NCBI RefSeq assembly: GCF_003626635.1
Contig: NZ_RAZT01000002.1
Span: 310,001-374,000, forward strand
DNA: 64,000 bases
Source: Micromonospora musae
GTDB taxonomy: Bacteria > Actinomycetota > Actinomycetes > Mycobacteriales > Micromonosporaceae
Direction of reading: 5' to 3'
The position numbers were made by a program, and so were the translations under genes. The notes under the pieces were generated by a model. It worked only from the letters and a program-made list of their open reading frames with translations, did no database searches and was not told the origin of the DNA. Of the stretch, positions 1 through 12,135 are shown one piece after another; within the stretch, counting starts at the first letter, position 1; every line of letters starts with the position of its first letter.

Positions 1-4144
<4,144 letters not shown>

Positions 4145-4192
4145 CGCGCTGATGGTGCCGCGCCACGGTCTTCCGTGATGCGGCACCGAAGC

Positions 4193-4242
4193 AACCGGGC
4201 CCTGTCCTGCGACGCGATCGCGTCGCAGGACAGGGCCCGGTT
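4193..4242. terminator. Perfect 50-bp palindrome, bidirectional terminator
   Basis: A perfect inverted repeat centred between 4217 and 4218 (arms begin AACCGGGCCCTGTCC) lies just after the stop of the large secreted protein and before the convergent phosphatase gene. There is no long T-run, as is usual for actinomycete terminators. Confidence 0.75.
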
Positions 4243-4330
4243 CTCGCTGCGGCTCGACGTTGCTCGTCACCGAGGTCGGCGATGAGCCTGAGGTACCGCC
4301 GCTGGGCGTCCGCTGGCCCCGACCAGCCGC

Positions 4331-4410
4331 TTGATCGACTCGACCTTCGGGCAGGTTGGGGTGTCGCGAGCGGGCGGACACCCCGACTTCAAGGAAGCCG
4401 AGTCGATCAA
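4331..4410. repeat. 80-bp interrupted palindrome downstream of the phosphatase gene
   Basis: Outer arms 4331-4342 and 4399-4410 are perfect 12-bp complements (TTGATCGACTCG), and an inner pair 4358-4365/4377-4384 (GGGGTGTC) is also perfect. It ends 14 bp from the stop of the minus-strand gene, so it can serve as a terminator. The two-tier structure also resembles a small mobile palindromic element. Confidence 0.5.
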
Positions 4411-4423
4411 CACCGGCCGTACG

Positions 4424-5467
4424 TCAGACCAGCTCCGCCTCGCAGAGCAGCTTCCAGAGCCCGGCGCCGTCGGGGGCGGAGAACCACCGCTGCCCCACCG
4501 GCCCCTCCGCGTGCGGGCGCTCCGCCGGGGCGGGCAGGCCACCGGCGAGCACCGCCTGGGTGGGTGAGAGGCGGCGGATCGCCACCCCGGCCACGTTCTC
4601 CGGGTGGGCCGCCGCGAACTCGCGGTAGATCTCCTGGTCGTGCTGGCCGTCGTCGCCCACGAGCAGCCAGCGCACGTCCGGGAACTCGCGGGCCAGCCGG
4701 GCCAGGGTCTTGCGCTTGTGCTCCATGCCGCTGCGGAACCACCGGTCGGCCGTCGGCCCCCAGTCGGTGAGCAGCAGCGGGCCGGCCGGGTAGAGGTGCC
4801 GAGAGAGGAACCGGGTGAGCGTCGGCGCGACGTTCCACGCGCCGGTGGAGAGGTAGAAGACGGGCGCGCCCGGGTGCGCGGTGACGAGCCGTTCGTAGAG
4901 CACCGCCATGCCGGGCACGGCGGCCCGGGCATGCTCGTCGAGCACGAACGTGTTCCACGCGGCGAGCAGCGGCCGCGGCAGGGTGGTCACCATGACCGTG
5001 TCGTCGATGTCGGAGAGGATGCCGAAGCGCACGGCCGGGTCGAGGATGCGCACGGGTGCCTCGACGGCCTCGGCGTCGGGCATGCTCAGCCGTACGCTGC
5101 CCCAGCCCGGCGGCAGTTCCGCCTCGACCACCGTGTCGATGAACCCGCTGCGGTCGGTCTGCGTCTCGTGCCGCACGCCGCCCGCCTCGATGGTGACCGT
5201 CACGTGCTTCGCGGGGAGGGTGGTGAAGCTGCGCCAGCCACGGACCTTCTCCAGCCGGGACCGCTGCCGGGTGTCCGGGCGGCCGATCAGCACCCGGCAC
5301 ATCACCCGCACCCAGCCGGGGGCGCCGTAGCAGGTGTACGCGACGATGTTGATCCGCCAGCCCGTGCGCCGCAGGCGACGCTCGAAGAACTGGTGGACGG
5401 CGTCCTCCATCCGCGCCGCCCGGTGCAGACGCGGAACGGCCAACTGGCCGGCAGGAGTCGGTGGCAC
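4424..5467 (-). CDS. APP1/DUF2183-family phosphatase-domain protein
   Basis: The protein contains the HAD-like signature FGILSDIDDTVMVT near residue 155, with the DxDxT catalytic aspartates, followed by VFYLSTGAWNV and KRKTLARL, the pattern of the DUF2183/APP1 family. Fungal APP1 is a phosphatidate phosphatase; bacterial members are assumed to be phosphatases, substrate unproven. About 347 residues from the GTG at 5467, preceded by a GCAGGG-like site. An ATG at 5410 (MEDAVHQFFERR) is an alternative start. No signal peptide is evident. The gene is divergent from the membrane glycosyltransferase at 5629 and convergent with the large secreted protein. Confidence 0.8.
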   Translation of the reverse strand: MPPTPAGQLAVPRLHRAARMEDAVHQFFERRLRRTGWRINIVAYTCYGAPGWVRVMCRVLIGRPDTRQRSRLEKVRGWRSFTTLPAKHVTVTIEAGGVRHETQTDRSGFIDTVVEAELPPGWGSVRLSMPDAEAVEAPVRILDPAVRFGILSDIDDTVMVTTLPRPLLAAWNTFVLDEHARAAVPGMAVLYERLVTAHPGAPVFYLSTGAWNVAPTLTRFLSRHLYPAGPLLLTDWGPTADRWFRSGMEHKRKTLARLAREFPDVRWLLVGDDGQHDQEIYREFAAAHPENVAGVAIRRLSPTQAVLAGGLPAPAERPHAEGPVGQRWFSAPDGAGLWKLLCEAELV

Positions 5468-5628
5468 GCTGACACCCTGCCACACGCGCGCGGCGGCGGC
5501 CACGCGGGCGATCTCCGTTCGACGGCCCGCCCGGCAGGGTCCGAGGTCGCGGAGCCGACCCGGTCTGCCCGATCGCCCTCGCCCGGCTCGGCGAACGTGA
5601 AACACTCCGGTCGGACGACGACGGGGGC

Positions 5629-7257
5629 GTGGTCGTGGCGCAACCTGTGCAGCAGCACCGCCGGCGGCGGCGTCGGCGGCTCGACCGCCCGGCGCTGGTC
5701 GCGCTGCTGCTCGGGCTCGCCGGGTTCGGCTATCGGCTGGTCCTGACGCTGTTCACGGTGCCGGTGTCGAACAGCGACGAGGCCACCTTCGGCCTGGCCG
5801 CCCTGCACATCGCGCAGGGGCGGGAGCATCCGGTCTTCCTCTACGGCCAGCGCTACATGGGGATGCTCGAGTCGTACCTGGCCGCGCCGCTGATCGCGCT
5901 CTCCGGACCGAACTGGCCGGTGCTGCGGGTGCCGATGCTCGTCCTCTACGCGGTCTTCCTCTACCTGATCCACCGCCTGATGCGCCGGATCTGCTCGCCC
6001 TGGTTCGCCACGTTCGTGATCGGCCTGCTCGCGCTCGGCCCGGAGCGGGTCGTCCGGGACCAGTTGACGGTGGTCGGCGGCCGGCCCGAGGCGAAGGCGG
6101 CGGTGCTGCTGATGCTGCTGATCGCGGTGGGGTTGGCCGGCGGCACGATCCGACGCCGCCGGCCGGCCGTCGGGCTCTTCGGGCTCCTTGCCGGCCTGGC
6201 CCTCTGGTCCGACTGGCTGATCGTTCCGTACCTGGCGGTGGTCGGGCTGCTGCTGGTCTACGCGGTACGCCGGGACCTTCTCGGTTGGGCCGGGGCGCTG
6301 CTGGTGGTCGGCTTCGTGGTCGGCGTCGCCCCGATGATCTGGGACAACGCCGTCGCGCCACCCGGCCAGGACTCGCTGTCGGTGTTCCGGGAGATCAGCA
6401 CCAAGGAGGGTCCGTCGCCGCCGTGGTCGCAGCGCCTGGAGGGCGGTCTGCTGGAGGGGGTGCCGCTGGCCAGCGGGCTCTGCCCGATCGGCGGCTGCGC
6501 CCCGTCGCAGCAGTGGTTCGGGGCGATCTACCCGCTGCTGCTGGTCGGCTCGGCGGCGTTCGCGCTGATCGCGTACCGACGCACCGCCGGTGCGCCGCTC
6601 GCGGCTCGGATCCGGTGGGTCACGCACCTCGCGCTGGTCGCGGGCGCGGTGCTCACCCTGCTGGCGTACGTGCGCAGCCCGCTCTCCGCCACCGACCCGC
6701 TGGGCTACGCCCGGTACCTGTCGGTGCTCCAGCTCTCCCTGCCGGCGGTGCTCTGGCCGCTCTGGCTGGCGGCGGAGGCCTGCTGGCGGGGCACGGTGGG
6801 CGCGCTCGGCCGGTTGACCGGGGCGGTCACGACCGGGGTGCTGGCCGGGCTGGCGGCGGCCGGCCTGGTGGTCACGGTGCTTTTCGCCGCGACCGGTCTG
6901 GCGGCGTCCCGCGACGAGGAGCGGCAGGCCCGCGAGCTCGCCGCCACCCTGCGCGCCGACGGTCCCCGCGAGGTGTACGCCGGCTACTGGGTCTGCAACC
7001 GGCTGGTCTTCAACACCGACGAAGAGGTGATCTGCGGGGTGCTCGACGACAACCTGATGCCCGGGCAGAACCGGTACCTGCCGTACTGGCGGCAGCTGGG
7101 TCGGGCCGAGCGGCCGGGCTACGTGGTGGAGGCCGGTTCGGCGGCGGACCGGCACCTGCGGGGGCTGCTCGGCGACCGGGTCGAGACGACCCCGGTACGC
7201 GACGTCGGCCGCTACCGCGTCTACCACCCGGAGACCCCGCTGCGGCCCTGGCGGTAG
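5629..7257 (+). CDS. GT-C type membrane glycosyltransferase-like protein
   Basis: Polytopic membrane protein of 542 residues. The first luminal loop carries NSDEATFGLAALH near residue 44, an acidic DE pair of the kind that acts in GT-C enzymes of the ArnT/PMT type, and a QRYMGMLESYLAAPL stretch typical of the family. It is followed by about ten hydrophobic segments and a C-terminal soluble part. Such enzymes move a sugar from a polyprenyl phosphate donor to a protein or lipid outside the membrane. Acceptor unknown. Start GTG 5629; a GTG two codons later is equally possible. It is followed after 10 bp by yaaA. Confidence 0.65.
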   Translation: MVVAQPVQQHRRRRRRRLDRPALVALLLGLAGFGYRLVLTLFTVPVSNSDEATFGLAALHIAQGREHPVFLYGQRYMGMLESYLAAPLIALSGPNWPVLRVPMLVLYAVFLYLIHRLMRRICSPWFATFVIGLLALGPERVVRDQLTVVGGRPEAKAAVLLMLLIAVGLAGGTIRRRRPAVGLFGLLAGLALWSDWLIVPYLAVVGLLLVYAVRRDLLGWAGALLVVGFVVGVAPMIWDNAVAPPGQDSLSVFREISTKEGPSPPWSQRLEGGLLEGVPLASGLCPIGGCAPSQQWFGAIYPLLLVGSAAFALIAYRRTAGAPLAARIRWVTHLALVAGAVLTLLAYVRSPLSATDPLGYARYLSVLQLSLPAVLWPLWLAAEACWRGTVGALGRLTGAVTTGVLAGLAAAGLVVTVLFAATGLAASRDEERQARELAATLRADGPREVYAGYWVCNRLVFNTDEEVICGVLDDNLMPGQNRYLPYWRQLGRAERPGYVVEAGSAADRHLRGLLGDRVETTPVRDVGRYRVYHPETPLRPWR

Positions 7258-7267
7258 ATTCCACCGG

Positions 7268-8065
7268 GTGCTCATCCTGCTGCCGCCCTCCGAGGGGAAG
7301 GCCGACACCGGCACCGGCCGGCCGCTCGACCTGGCCAAACTTTCCCTGCCGGAGCTGAACCCGGCCCGCGAGGAGGTGCTCGCCGCGCTGGTCGCGCTCT
7401 GCGCCGGGCCGGACGAGGCCACGGCCCGCGCGGCGCTCGGGCTCAGCGAGGGTCAGCAGCACGAACTGCGGCGCAACGCTCGGCTGCCGCGGGTCGCCGC
7501 CGCGCCGGCCGCCCGGATCTACACCGGGGTGCTCTACGAGGCGCTGGACCTCCCGTCGCTCCCCCCGGAGGCCACCCGGGCCGCGCGCCGCTCGGTGCTG
7601 ATCAGCTCCGGGCTCTGGGGCGCCGTACGCCTCACCGACCGGATCCCGCCCTACCGCTGCCCGGTCGGGGCGAAGCTGCCCGGCCCGGGCGCGTTGGGGG
7701 CGTACTGGCGGCGGGTGCTGGGGCCGGTGCTGACCGCGGCGGCCGGCAATCGCCCCGTGCTCGACCTGCGCTCCGGCGCGTACGCCGCGATGTGGGCCCC
7801 GCGCGGCGAGGTCGCGGAGCGGACGGTGACCGTCCGGGTGCTGCACGAACGCGAGGTGGACGGGGTTCCGGTCCGCTCCGTGGTGAGCCACTTCAACAAG
7901 GCCACCAAGGGACGGCTGGTCCGCGACCTGCTGCTCGCCGGCGCCCGGCCACGGACCGCCGACGACCTGATCGGCGCGCTGCGGGACCTGAAGCACACGG
8001 TGGTGGAGCAGCCGGCGGCGGTGGGCCGACCACGGCAGGTCGATCTGGTGGTCACGCAGCTGTAA
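7268..8065 (+). CDS. yaaA: YaaA/DUF328 peroxide-stress family protein
   Basis: 265 residues, the usual size. The N-terminus MLILLPPSEGKAD matches the invariant start of the YaaA family (LxPPSEGK). Later conserved pieces are YTGVLYEALD, SGLWGAVRLTDRIPPYR and VVSHFNKATKGRLVRDL (close to the family's HxxKxxxG motif). E. coli YaaA limits DNA damage from hydrogen peroxide by lowering free iron and binds DNA in vitro. GTG start 10 bp after the membrane glycosyltransferase, so co-transcription is likely, though no functional link is obvious. Confidence 0.9.
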   Translation: MLILLPPSEGKADTGTGRPLDLAKLSLPELNPAREEVLAALVALCAGPDEATARAALGLSEGQQHELRRNARLPRVAAAPAARIYTGVLYEALDLPSLPPEATRAARRSVLISSGLWGAVRLTDRIPPYRCPVGAKLPGPGALGAYWRRVLGPVLTAAAGNRPVLDLRSGAYAAMWAPRGEVAERTVTVRVLHEREVDGVPVRSVVSHFNKATKGRLVRDLLLAGARPRTADDLIGALRDLKHTVVEQPAAVGRPRQVDLVVTQL

Positions 8066-8168
8066 GGGCGTGCGCAAGATTTCCTCAAGGCTGGGCCGGA
8101 TCGGTTCCGTGCCCGGCCCGTACCGGTCACGGTAGGAATACCCCGACTCCGACAAAGGAGTACCTCCG

Positions 8169-8843
8169 TTGGCCCCCGACCCCGCCCTGCTAGACCGGCC
8201 GCGTCGCCCGTCGACGCCGCCCCCGCTGGACTGGCTGACCCTGGCCGACGCCTTCGAGGCCGCCTGCCTGCTGCGCTGCACGCCACCGCCGGCCGGGCCG
8301 CGCCCCCATCGCGCGGTGGGCCGGCACTCGGCCGCGGTGGTGGAGTTCAACCGGGAGGACGCCGCACAGCGGATGCGGCAGCTGCTGGACCGGCTGGACA
8401 TCCCCGTCGAGCACGAGATGGCCTTCGGTGGCCTGCGCCGCCGCTACGAGCTGCACCGCCTGCGGGTGCCGGCGGCGCACCGGGCGCGCTACGCCCGGCT
8501 GATGGAGGCCGGCTGGTGGCAGGGGCGGCGCGAGCTGCTCGCCGCCCCGGTGCCCGGCGCGTCGACGCCACGCCGGGTCTGGGTGCCGCGGTTGGCCGCC
8601 GCGGCCTGGCGCTCCGCGCTGCTGGCCGGGGGGCGGCACGTCCGCCGGCACATCCTGGGGGTACGCCTCACCGACCGTGAGCTGGCGGCCGTGCTGATCC
8701 GCAGCGCCGCCCTGCTCCGGGTGCCGGCCGAGCTGCGCCCGGGCACCGGCTGTTTCCTGGTCAGCGTGGCCGACGGCCCGGACCGGCGAAGGATCCTGCA
8801 ACACACCGCGCTGGCGCCCGCCCCGGCTGCCGAGTCGGCCTGA
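8169..8843 (+). CDS. Hypothetical basic protein, TTG start
   Basis: 224 residues rich in Arg and Ala, with no signal peptide or membrane segment. The start is TTG at 8169, supported by AAGGAG at 8155-8160, eight bases upstream. Recognisable stretches are LTLADAFEAACLLRC, HSAAVVEFNREDAAQRM and a C-terminal VLIRSAALLRVPAELRPG. The repeated LxxRxxxL helices suggest a small DNA-binding or regulatory protein, but no domain can be named. It is preceded by a 103-bp gap and is convergent with the SDR gene at 8934. Confidence 0.65.
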   Translation: MAPDPALLDRPRRPSTPPPLDWLTLADAFEAACLLRCTPPPAGPRPHRAVGRHSAAVVEFNREDAAQRMRQLLDRLDIPVEHEMAFGGLRRRYELHRLRVPAAHRARYARLMEAGWWQGRRELLAAPVPGASTPRRVWVPRLAAAAWRSALLAGGRHVRRHILGVRLTDRELAAVLIRSAALLRVPAELRPGTGCFLVSVADGPDRRRILQHTALAPAPAAESA

Positions 8844-8883
8844 CCACAGGCCGGGGCGACGGCGACCTGATCAGGCGCGCCCG

Positions 8884-8916
8884 GCCGGGGCGAGCGTCGA
8901 CGACGCCGGCCCCGGC
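8884..8916. terminator. Hairpin between convergent genes
   Basis: Eight-base arms GCCGGGGC (8884-8891) and GCCCCGGC (8909-8916) with a 17-base loop, in the 90-bp space between two convergent genes. Confidence 0.45.
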
Positions 8917-8933
8917 GGGAACCGGGTCGCCCG

Positions 8934-9899
8934 TCAGCGGGAGGTCAGGGCCTGCTCCGCGTACGCCCAGAGACGATCGGCCGTGGCCGGGTCCGTCGCG
9001 TGCACGGCCACCCCGCCGTTCGCCTCCGGCCCGCCGACCACCACCTCGACCTCCTGGTTGTCGCTGAAGTAGCGGCCGGTGACCCCGTCGACCAGCGGCG
9101 AGGCCGCCAGCAGCACGGTGGTCGCCGCGCCCTGGGCGGGTGTCTTGTAGTAGGGCAGGTCGATCCGGTTGCCGGCCTCGTCCAGCACCCCGAACGACCG
9201 CAGGGTCTCCTCGTCCATGTGACGTTGCAGCTGGGTGTTGATGTAGCCGGGGTTGAGCGCGTTGGCGACGATGCCGTCGGCGGCCCACCGCCGGGCGATG
9301 CCCACGGCGAGCAGCACGTCGGCCGTCTTCGACCGCCCGTACGCCGCCCACTGGTCGTACGGCTGGCGCGCGAACTGCGGATCGTCGAAGTCGAACGCCT
9401 CCCGCAGGTGCGCGCCGGAGCTGACCACCACGACCCGGGCCGAGCCGGCGGCACGCAGGCTGTCGTGCAGGCCGCGGGCGAGCGCGAAGTGGCCGAGGTA
9501 GTTGGTGCCGAGCTGCAGCTCCCAGCCCTGCGGGGTGAGCTGCCGGGTGGGGATCGCCATGATCCCGGCGTTGGCGACGAGCGCGTGCAGCGGCCCCTCC
9601 CAGGCCGCGACGAACGCGTCGACCGAGGCCAGGTCGGCCAGGTCGAGGGCGGCCGCCCGCACGACGCCGGGGCCCGGTCCGGCGAACTCCGCCACCAGCT
9701 CGTCGGCGCCGGCCGGGTTCCGGGTGGCGACGGTGACCTCCGCCCCGGCCCCGGCGAGGGCGCGGACGGCCGCGGCGCCGATGCCGGAGGCGCCGCCGGT
9801 GACGATCATCCGGCGACCGGTGAGGTCGACGCCGTCGAGGATCTCTGCGGCGGTGGTACGGGCCGTGAAGGGCGTACGGGTTCGGGTCTCGGCGCTCAT
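8934..9899 (-). CDS. Short-chain dehydrogenase/reductase
   Basis: 321 residues from the ATG at 9899. An upstream in-frame extension to 9953 overlaps the promoter region and is unlikely. Classical SDR features: nucleotide motif TGGASGIG near residue 35, NAG motif in LHALVANAGIMAI, and the catalytic YGRSK (YxxxK). The length and the C-terminus SDNQEVEVVVGG resemble the retinol dehydrogenase/oxidoreductase-like subgroup. Substrate unknown. The AraC regulator starting at 9982 is divergent and shares the 82-bp control region, so it probably governs this gene. Confidence 0.85.
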   Translation of the reverse strand: MSAETRTRTPFTARTTAAEILDGVDLTGRRMIVTGGASGIGAAAVRALAGAGAEVTVATRNPAGADELVAEFAGPGPGVVRAAALDLADLASVDAFVAAWEGPLHALVANAGIMAIPTRQLTPQGWELQLGTNYLGHFALARGLHDSLRAAGSARVVVVSSGAHLREAFDFDDPQFARQPYDQWAAYGRSKTADVLLAVGIARRWAADGIVANALNPGYINTQLQRHMDEETLRSFGVLDEAGNRIDLPYYKTPAQGAATTVLLAASPLVDGVTGRYFSDNQEVEVVVGGPEANGGVAVHATDPATADRLWAYAEQALTSR

Positions 9900-9981
9900 G
9901 GGATCCACGCTACGAACGCCCCCTCGGACTGTCTGTAGTTTAGAGTCCGTCACTCTTTAGTGAGCGTCCATTGGAGCGGTC
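9900..9981. promoter_or_regulatory. Shared control region of the SDR and AraC genes
   Basis: 82-bp divergent spacer, unusually AT-rich in its middle part (9930-9960, with GTAGTTTAGAGT and CACTCTTTAGTGAG). The near-palindrome CACTCTTTAGTGAG at about 9952-9965 is a candidate operator for the AraC protein. On the minus strand TAAACT could be a -10 for the SDR gene. Confidence 0.35.
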
Positions 9982-10893
9982 GTGGATCCGTTGGAAGAGG
10001 TGCTCGCGCTGGTCGGCGTGACCAGTCAGCTCTCCGCCGCGCTGGCGGCGGGCGGCCGCTGGGCGCTCCGCTTCGACCCGCCGGCCGGCGTCAAGTTCAA
10101 CGCCGTGCGGAGGGGCAGCTGCCTGCTGCGGGTCGACGGCGTACCCGAGCCGGTGGCCCTCGCCGCGGGCGACTGCTTCCTGCTGACCCGGCCCCGGGCG
10201 TTCACCCTGGCCGGCGACCCGGACACCCCGCCCGAACCGGCCGGCCCGATCTTCCAGACGGCCGCCGACGGCGTGGCCCGGGCCGGCACCGGCGACGACG
10301 TCCTCCTCATCGGCGGCGCGTTCTCCTTCACCGAGCGCGCCCGCACCCTGCTCCTGGAGGCCCTGCCTCCGGTCATCCACGTTCCGGCCACGACGCCCGA
10401 GGCCGCGACCGTGCGCTGGGCCGTCGGGGAGATCGGCAACGAGCTGCGGACGACAGCGCTGGGCGGCACCCTGGTCGCCGAGCATCTCGCCCTGGTCATG
10501 CTGATCCGCATCCTGCGGCTGCACCTCGCCCGCGCCGGCGGCTCCGGCTGGCTGGCCGGCCTCACCGACCCGGTGCTCGCACCCGCGCTGCGGGCGATGC
10601 ACGCCCACCCCGCCCAGCCCTGGACCGTGGGCGAGCTGGCCCGGGTCGCGGCGGTCTCCCGGTCCACGCTCGCCGCCCGGTTCAAGGAGGTCGTCGGCCG
10701 GAGCCCCGTCGAGTACCTCACCGGCTGGCGGATCGAGCTCGCCGCCGACCGGATCCGGCGCGGCGACGACACGCTGGCCGGCGTCGCCCGGGCGGTCGGG
10801 TACGGCTCGGAGAGCGCGCTCAGCGTCGCGTTCAAACGCACCACCGGCCTCACCCCGCGCGCCTACCGCAGCCGATTCGCCCCGACGGGCTGA
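9982..10893 (+). CDS. AraC-family regulator with N-terminal cupin domain
   Basis: 303 residues. The N-terminal half (residues 1-170) is an AraC-type cupin sensor (RRGSCLLRVDG, LAAGDCFLLTRP). The C-terminal 100 residues hold two helix-turn-helix motifs: WTVGELARVAAVSRSTLAARFKE and the second at GVARAVGYGSESALSVAFK, followed by the family's TTGLTPRAYR ending. GTG start at 9982 with GGAG eight bases upstream. Divergent from the SDR gene, the usual arrangement for local activation by AraC regulators of this subclass. Confidence 0.9.
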   Translation: MDPLEEVLALVGVTSQLSAALAAGGRWALRFDPPAGVKFNAVRRGSCLLRVDGVPEPVALAAGDCFLLTRPRAFTLAGDPDTPPEPAGPIFQTAADGVARAGTGDDVLLIGGAFSFTERARTLLLEALPPVIHVPATTPEAATVRWAVGEIGNELRTTALGGTLVAEHLALVMLIRILRLHLARAGGSGWLAGLTDPVLAPALRAMHAHPAQPWTVGELARVAAVSRSTLAARFKEVVGRSPVEYLTGWRIELAADRIRRGDDTLAGVARAVGYGSESALSVAFKRTTGLTPRAYRSRFAPTG

Positions 10894-10997
10894 GATCCAC
10901 ACCGGCGCATTGCCGCGGTTCACACGAGCCGGACGGCCAGCCACGCCCGACGGCGCGGGGGTTGCGCGGGTGGGACGCCGGGCGCAGAGTGCAGCCC

Positions 10998-11948
10998 GTG
11001 AGTCGTACCCGGCCCGGACGCGCCGCCCCACCCGCCACGCTGCTGGCCGTGCTGCTCGCCGTGAGCCTCACTGTCGCCGGCTGCCGGGACGCGCCGGGCG
11101 AGCCGGTGACGATCCGGATCGCGACGGGCTCCCCGACCGCCGTCTACCACGCGTTCGGGGAGTCGCTGGCCGCCATCCTCAACCGGGAGCTGCCCGGGGT
11201 GCGGGCCAGCGTCGTGGTGACCGCCGCGTCGGCGGAGAACGTCCGCCTGGTCGGCGGCGGCCAGGCCGAACTCGGCTTCACCCAGGCCGACGTGCTGCCC
11301 GCCGCCCCCGGCGCGGACCCGCGGGTGGCCGCGATCGCCCGGGTCTACGACGACCAACTGCACCTCGTCACGTCCGGCGGCGGCCCGGTGCGCACGGTCG
11401 CCGACCTGCGTGGCCGGCGGGTCTCCCTCGGCCCCGCCGGCTCCGGCACCGAGATCACCGCGACCCGACTGCTGGACGTCGCCGGGCTCGGCGGTGACCG
11501 GGTCCGCCGGACCCGGCTCAACCTGGACGACTCGGTGGCCGCGCTGCGGTCCGGCCGGATCGACGCGTTCTTCTTCTCCGGCGGCCTGCCGGTGGGGGCG
11601 ATCGCCGACCTGGCCGGCGGCAGCCCCACCCGGATCATCGATCTCGGCGCGTGGACGCAGCCGCTGCGGGAGCGCTACGGCGAGTTCTACGTCTCCCGGG
11701 ACATCCCGCGCTCGGTGTACGGGTTGGATCCGGTCACCACGGTCGCCAACCCGAACTTCCTGATCGTCCGCGCCGACCTGCCCGAGCCGCTGGTCCGGAA
11801 CGTGACCCGGCTGCTCATGGAGCGCCGTTCGGAGCTGGCCGCCGCGCATCCCGCGGCCCGACGGATGAGCCCTCGCTCGGCGATCGCCACCTCGCCGCTG
11901 CCGCTGCACTCCGGCGCCGCCGCCTGGTACCGAGCGGCGAAGCCCTGA
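10998..11948 (+). CDS. TAXI-family solute-binding lipoprotein
   Basis: 316 residues from GTG 10998. The N-terminus has Arg residues, a hydrophobic core (LLAVLLAVSLTVAGC) and a lipobox with the acylated Cys near residue 29, so the mature protein is a lipoprotein facing outwards. ITIRIATGSPTAVYH-like sequence (here VTIRIATGSPTAVYHAFGE), then QAELGFTQADVL, LRGRRVSLGPAGSGTEITA and IDAFFFSGGLP are classic TAXI signatures of TRAP-transporter binding proteins. No TRAP membrane subunits lie in the window, so it may be an orphan binding protein. Its convergent neighbour is a sensor kinase, which suggests it could act as an extracellular co-sensor. Confidence 0.85.
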   Translation: MSRTRPGRAAPPATLLAVLLAVSLTVAGCRDAPGEPVTIRIATGSPTAVYHAFGESLAAILNRELPGVRASVVVTAASAENVRLVGGGQAELGFTQADVLPAAPGADPRVAAIARVYDDQLHLVTSGGGPVRTVADLRGRRVSLGPAGSGTEITATRLLDVAGLGGDRVRRTRLNLDDSVAALRSGRIDAFFFSGGLPVGAIADLAGGSPTRIIDLGAWTQPLRERYGEFYVSRDIPRSVYGLDPVTTVANPNFLIVRADLPEPLVRNVTRLLMERRSELAAAHPAARRMSPRSAIATSPLPLHSGAAAWYRAAKP

Positions 11949-11967
11949 CCCGGCTCGAAACCGACCC

Positions 11968-12135
11968 TAGTGCGGTGTCCAGAAACGTTCACCGGGCCGC
12001 GCCGGGCCCAGACGACGACCGGCCGCGTTGGAGTCGGGCCTGGATACAACACCGGTATCCAGGCCCGACTCCGCCTTGCCGGACCGCCGCCTGGACCTCG
12101 CCGCGACACCGCCAACGTTCCTGGACACCGCACTA
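11968..12135. mobile_element. 168-bp MITE-like element with 22-bp terminal inverted repeats
   Basis: Left end 11968-11989 and right end 12114-12135 are inverted copies beginning TAGTGCGGTGTCCAG, identical at 21 of 22 positions. Both ends start with TA, as expected for the TA target duplication of IS630/mariner-type elements. The interior contains a perfect hairpin (12031-12071) and no coding sequence. No transposase is present. The right-hand TA/G forms the TAG stop codon of the sensor kinase gene (complement of 12133-12135). Confidence 0.6.
12031..12071. terminator. 17-bp perfect stem inside the MITE-like element
   Basis: Arms 12031-12047 (GAGTCGGGCCTGGATAC) and 12055-12071 are perfect complements with a 7-base loop. 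It sits between the convergent TAXI and sensor kinase genes and can terminate both. Confidence 0.65.

Noticed and set aside
4331-4567. Small plus-strand open frame downstream of the terminator
   Set aside because: It begins inside a palindrome and runs antisense into the APP1-like gene; no ribosome-binding site.
9960-10997. In-frame upstream extension of the TAXI gene
   Set aside because: It overlaps the AraC gene in another frame; the signal peptide and lipobox place the true start at 10998.
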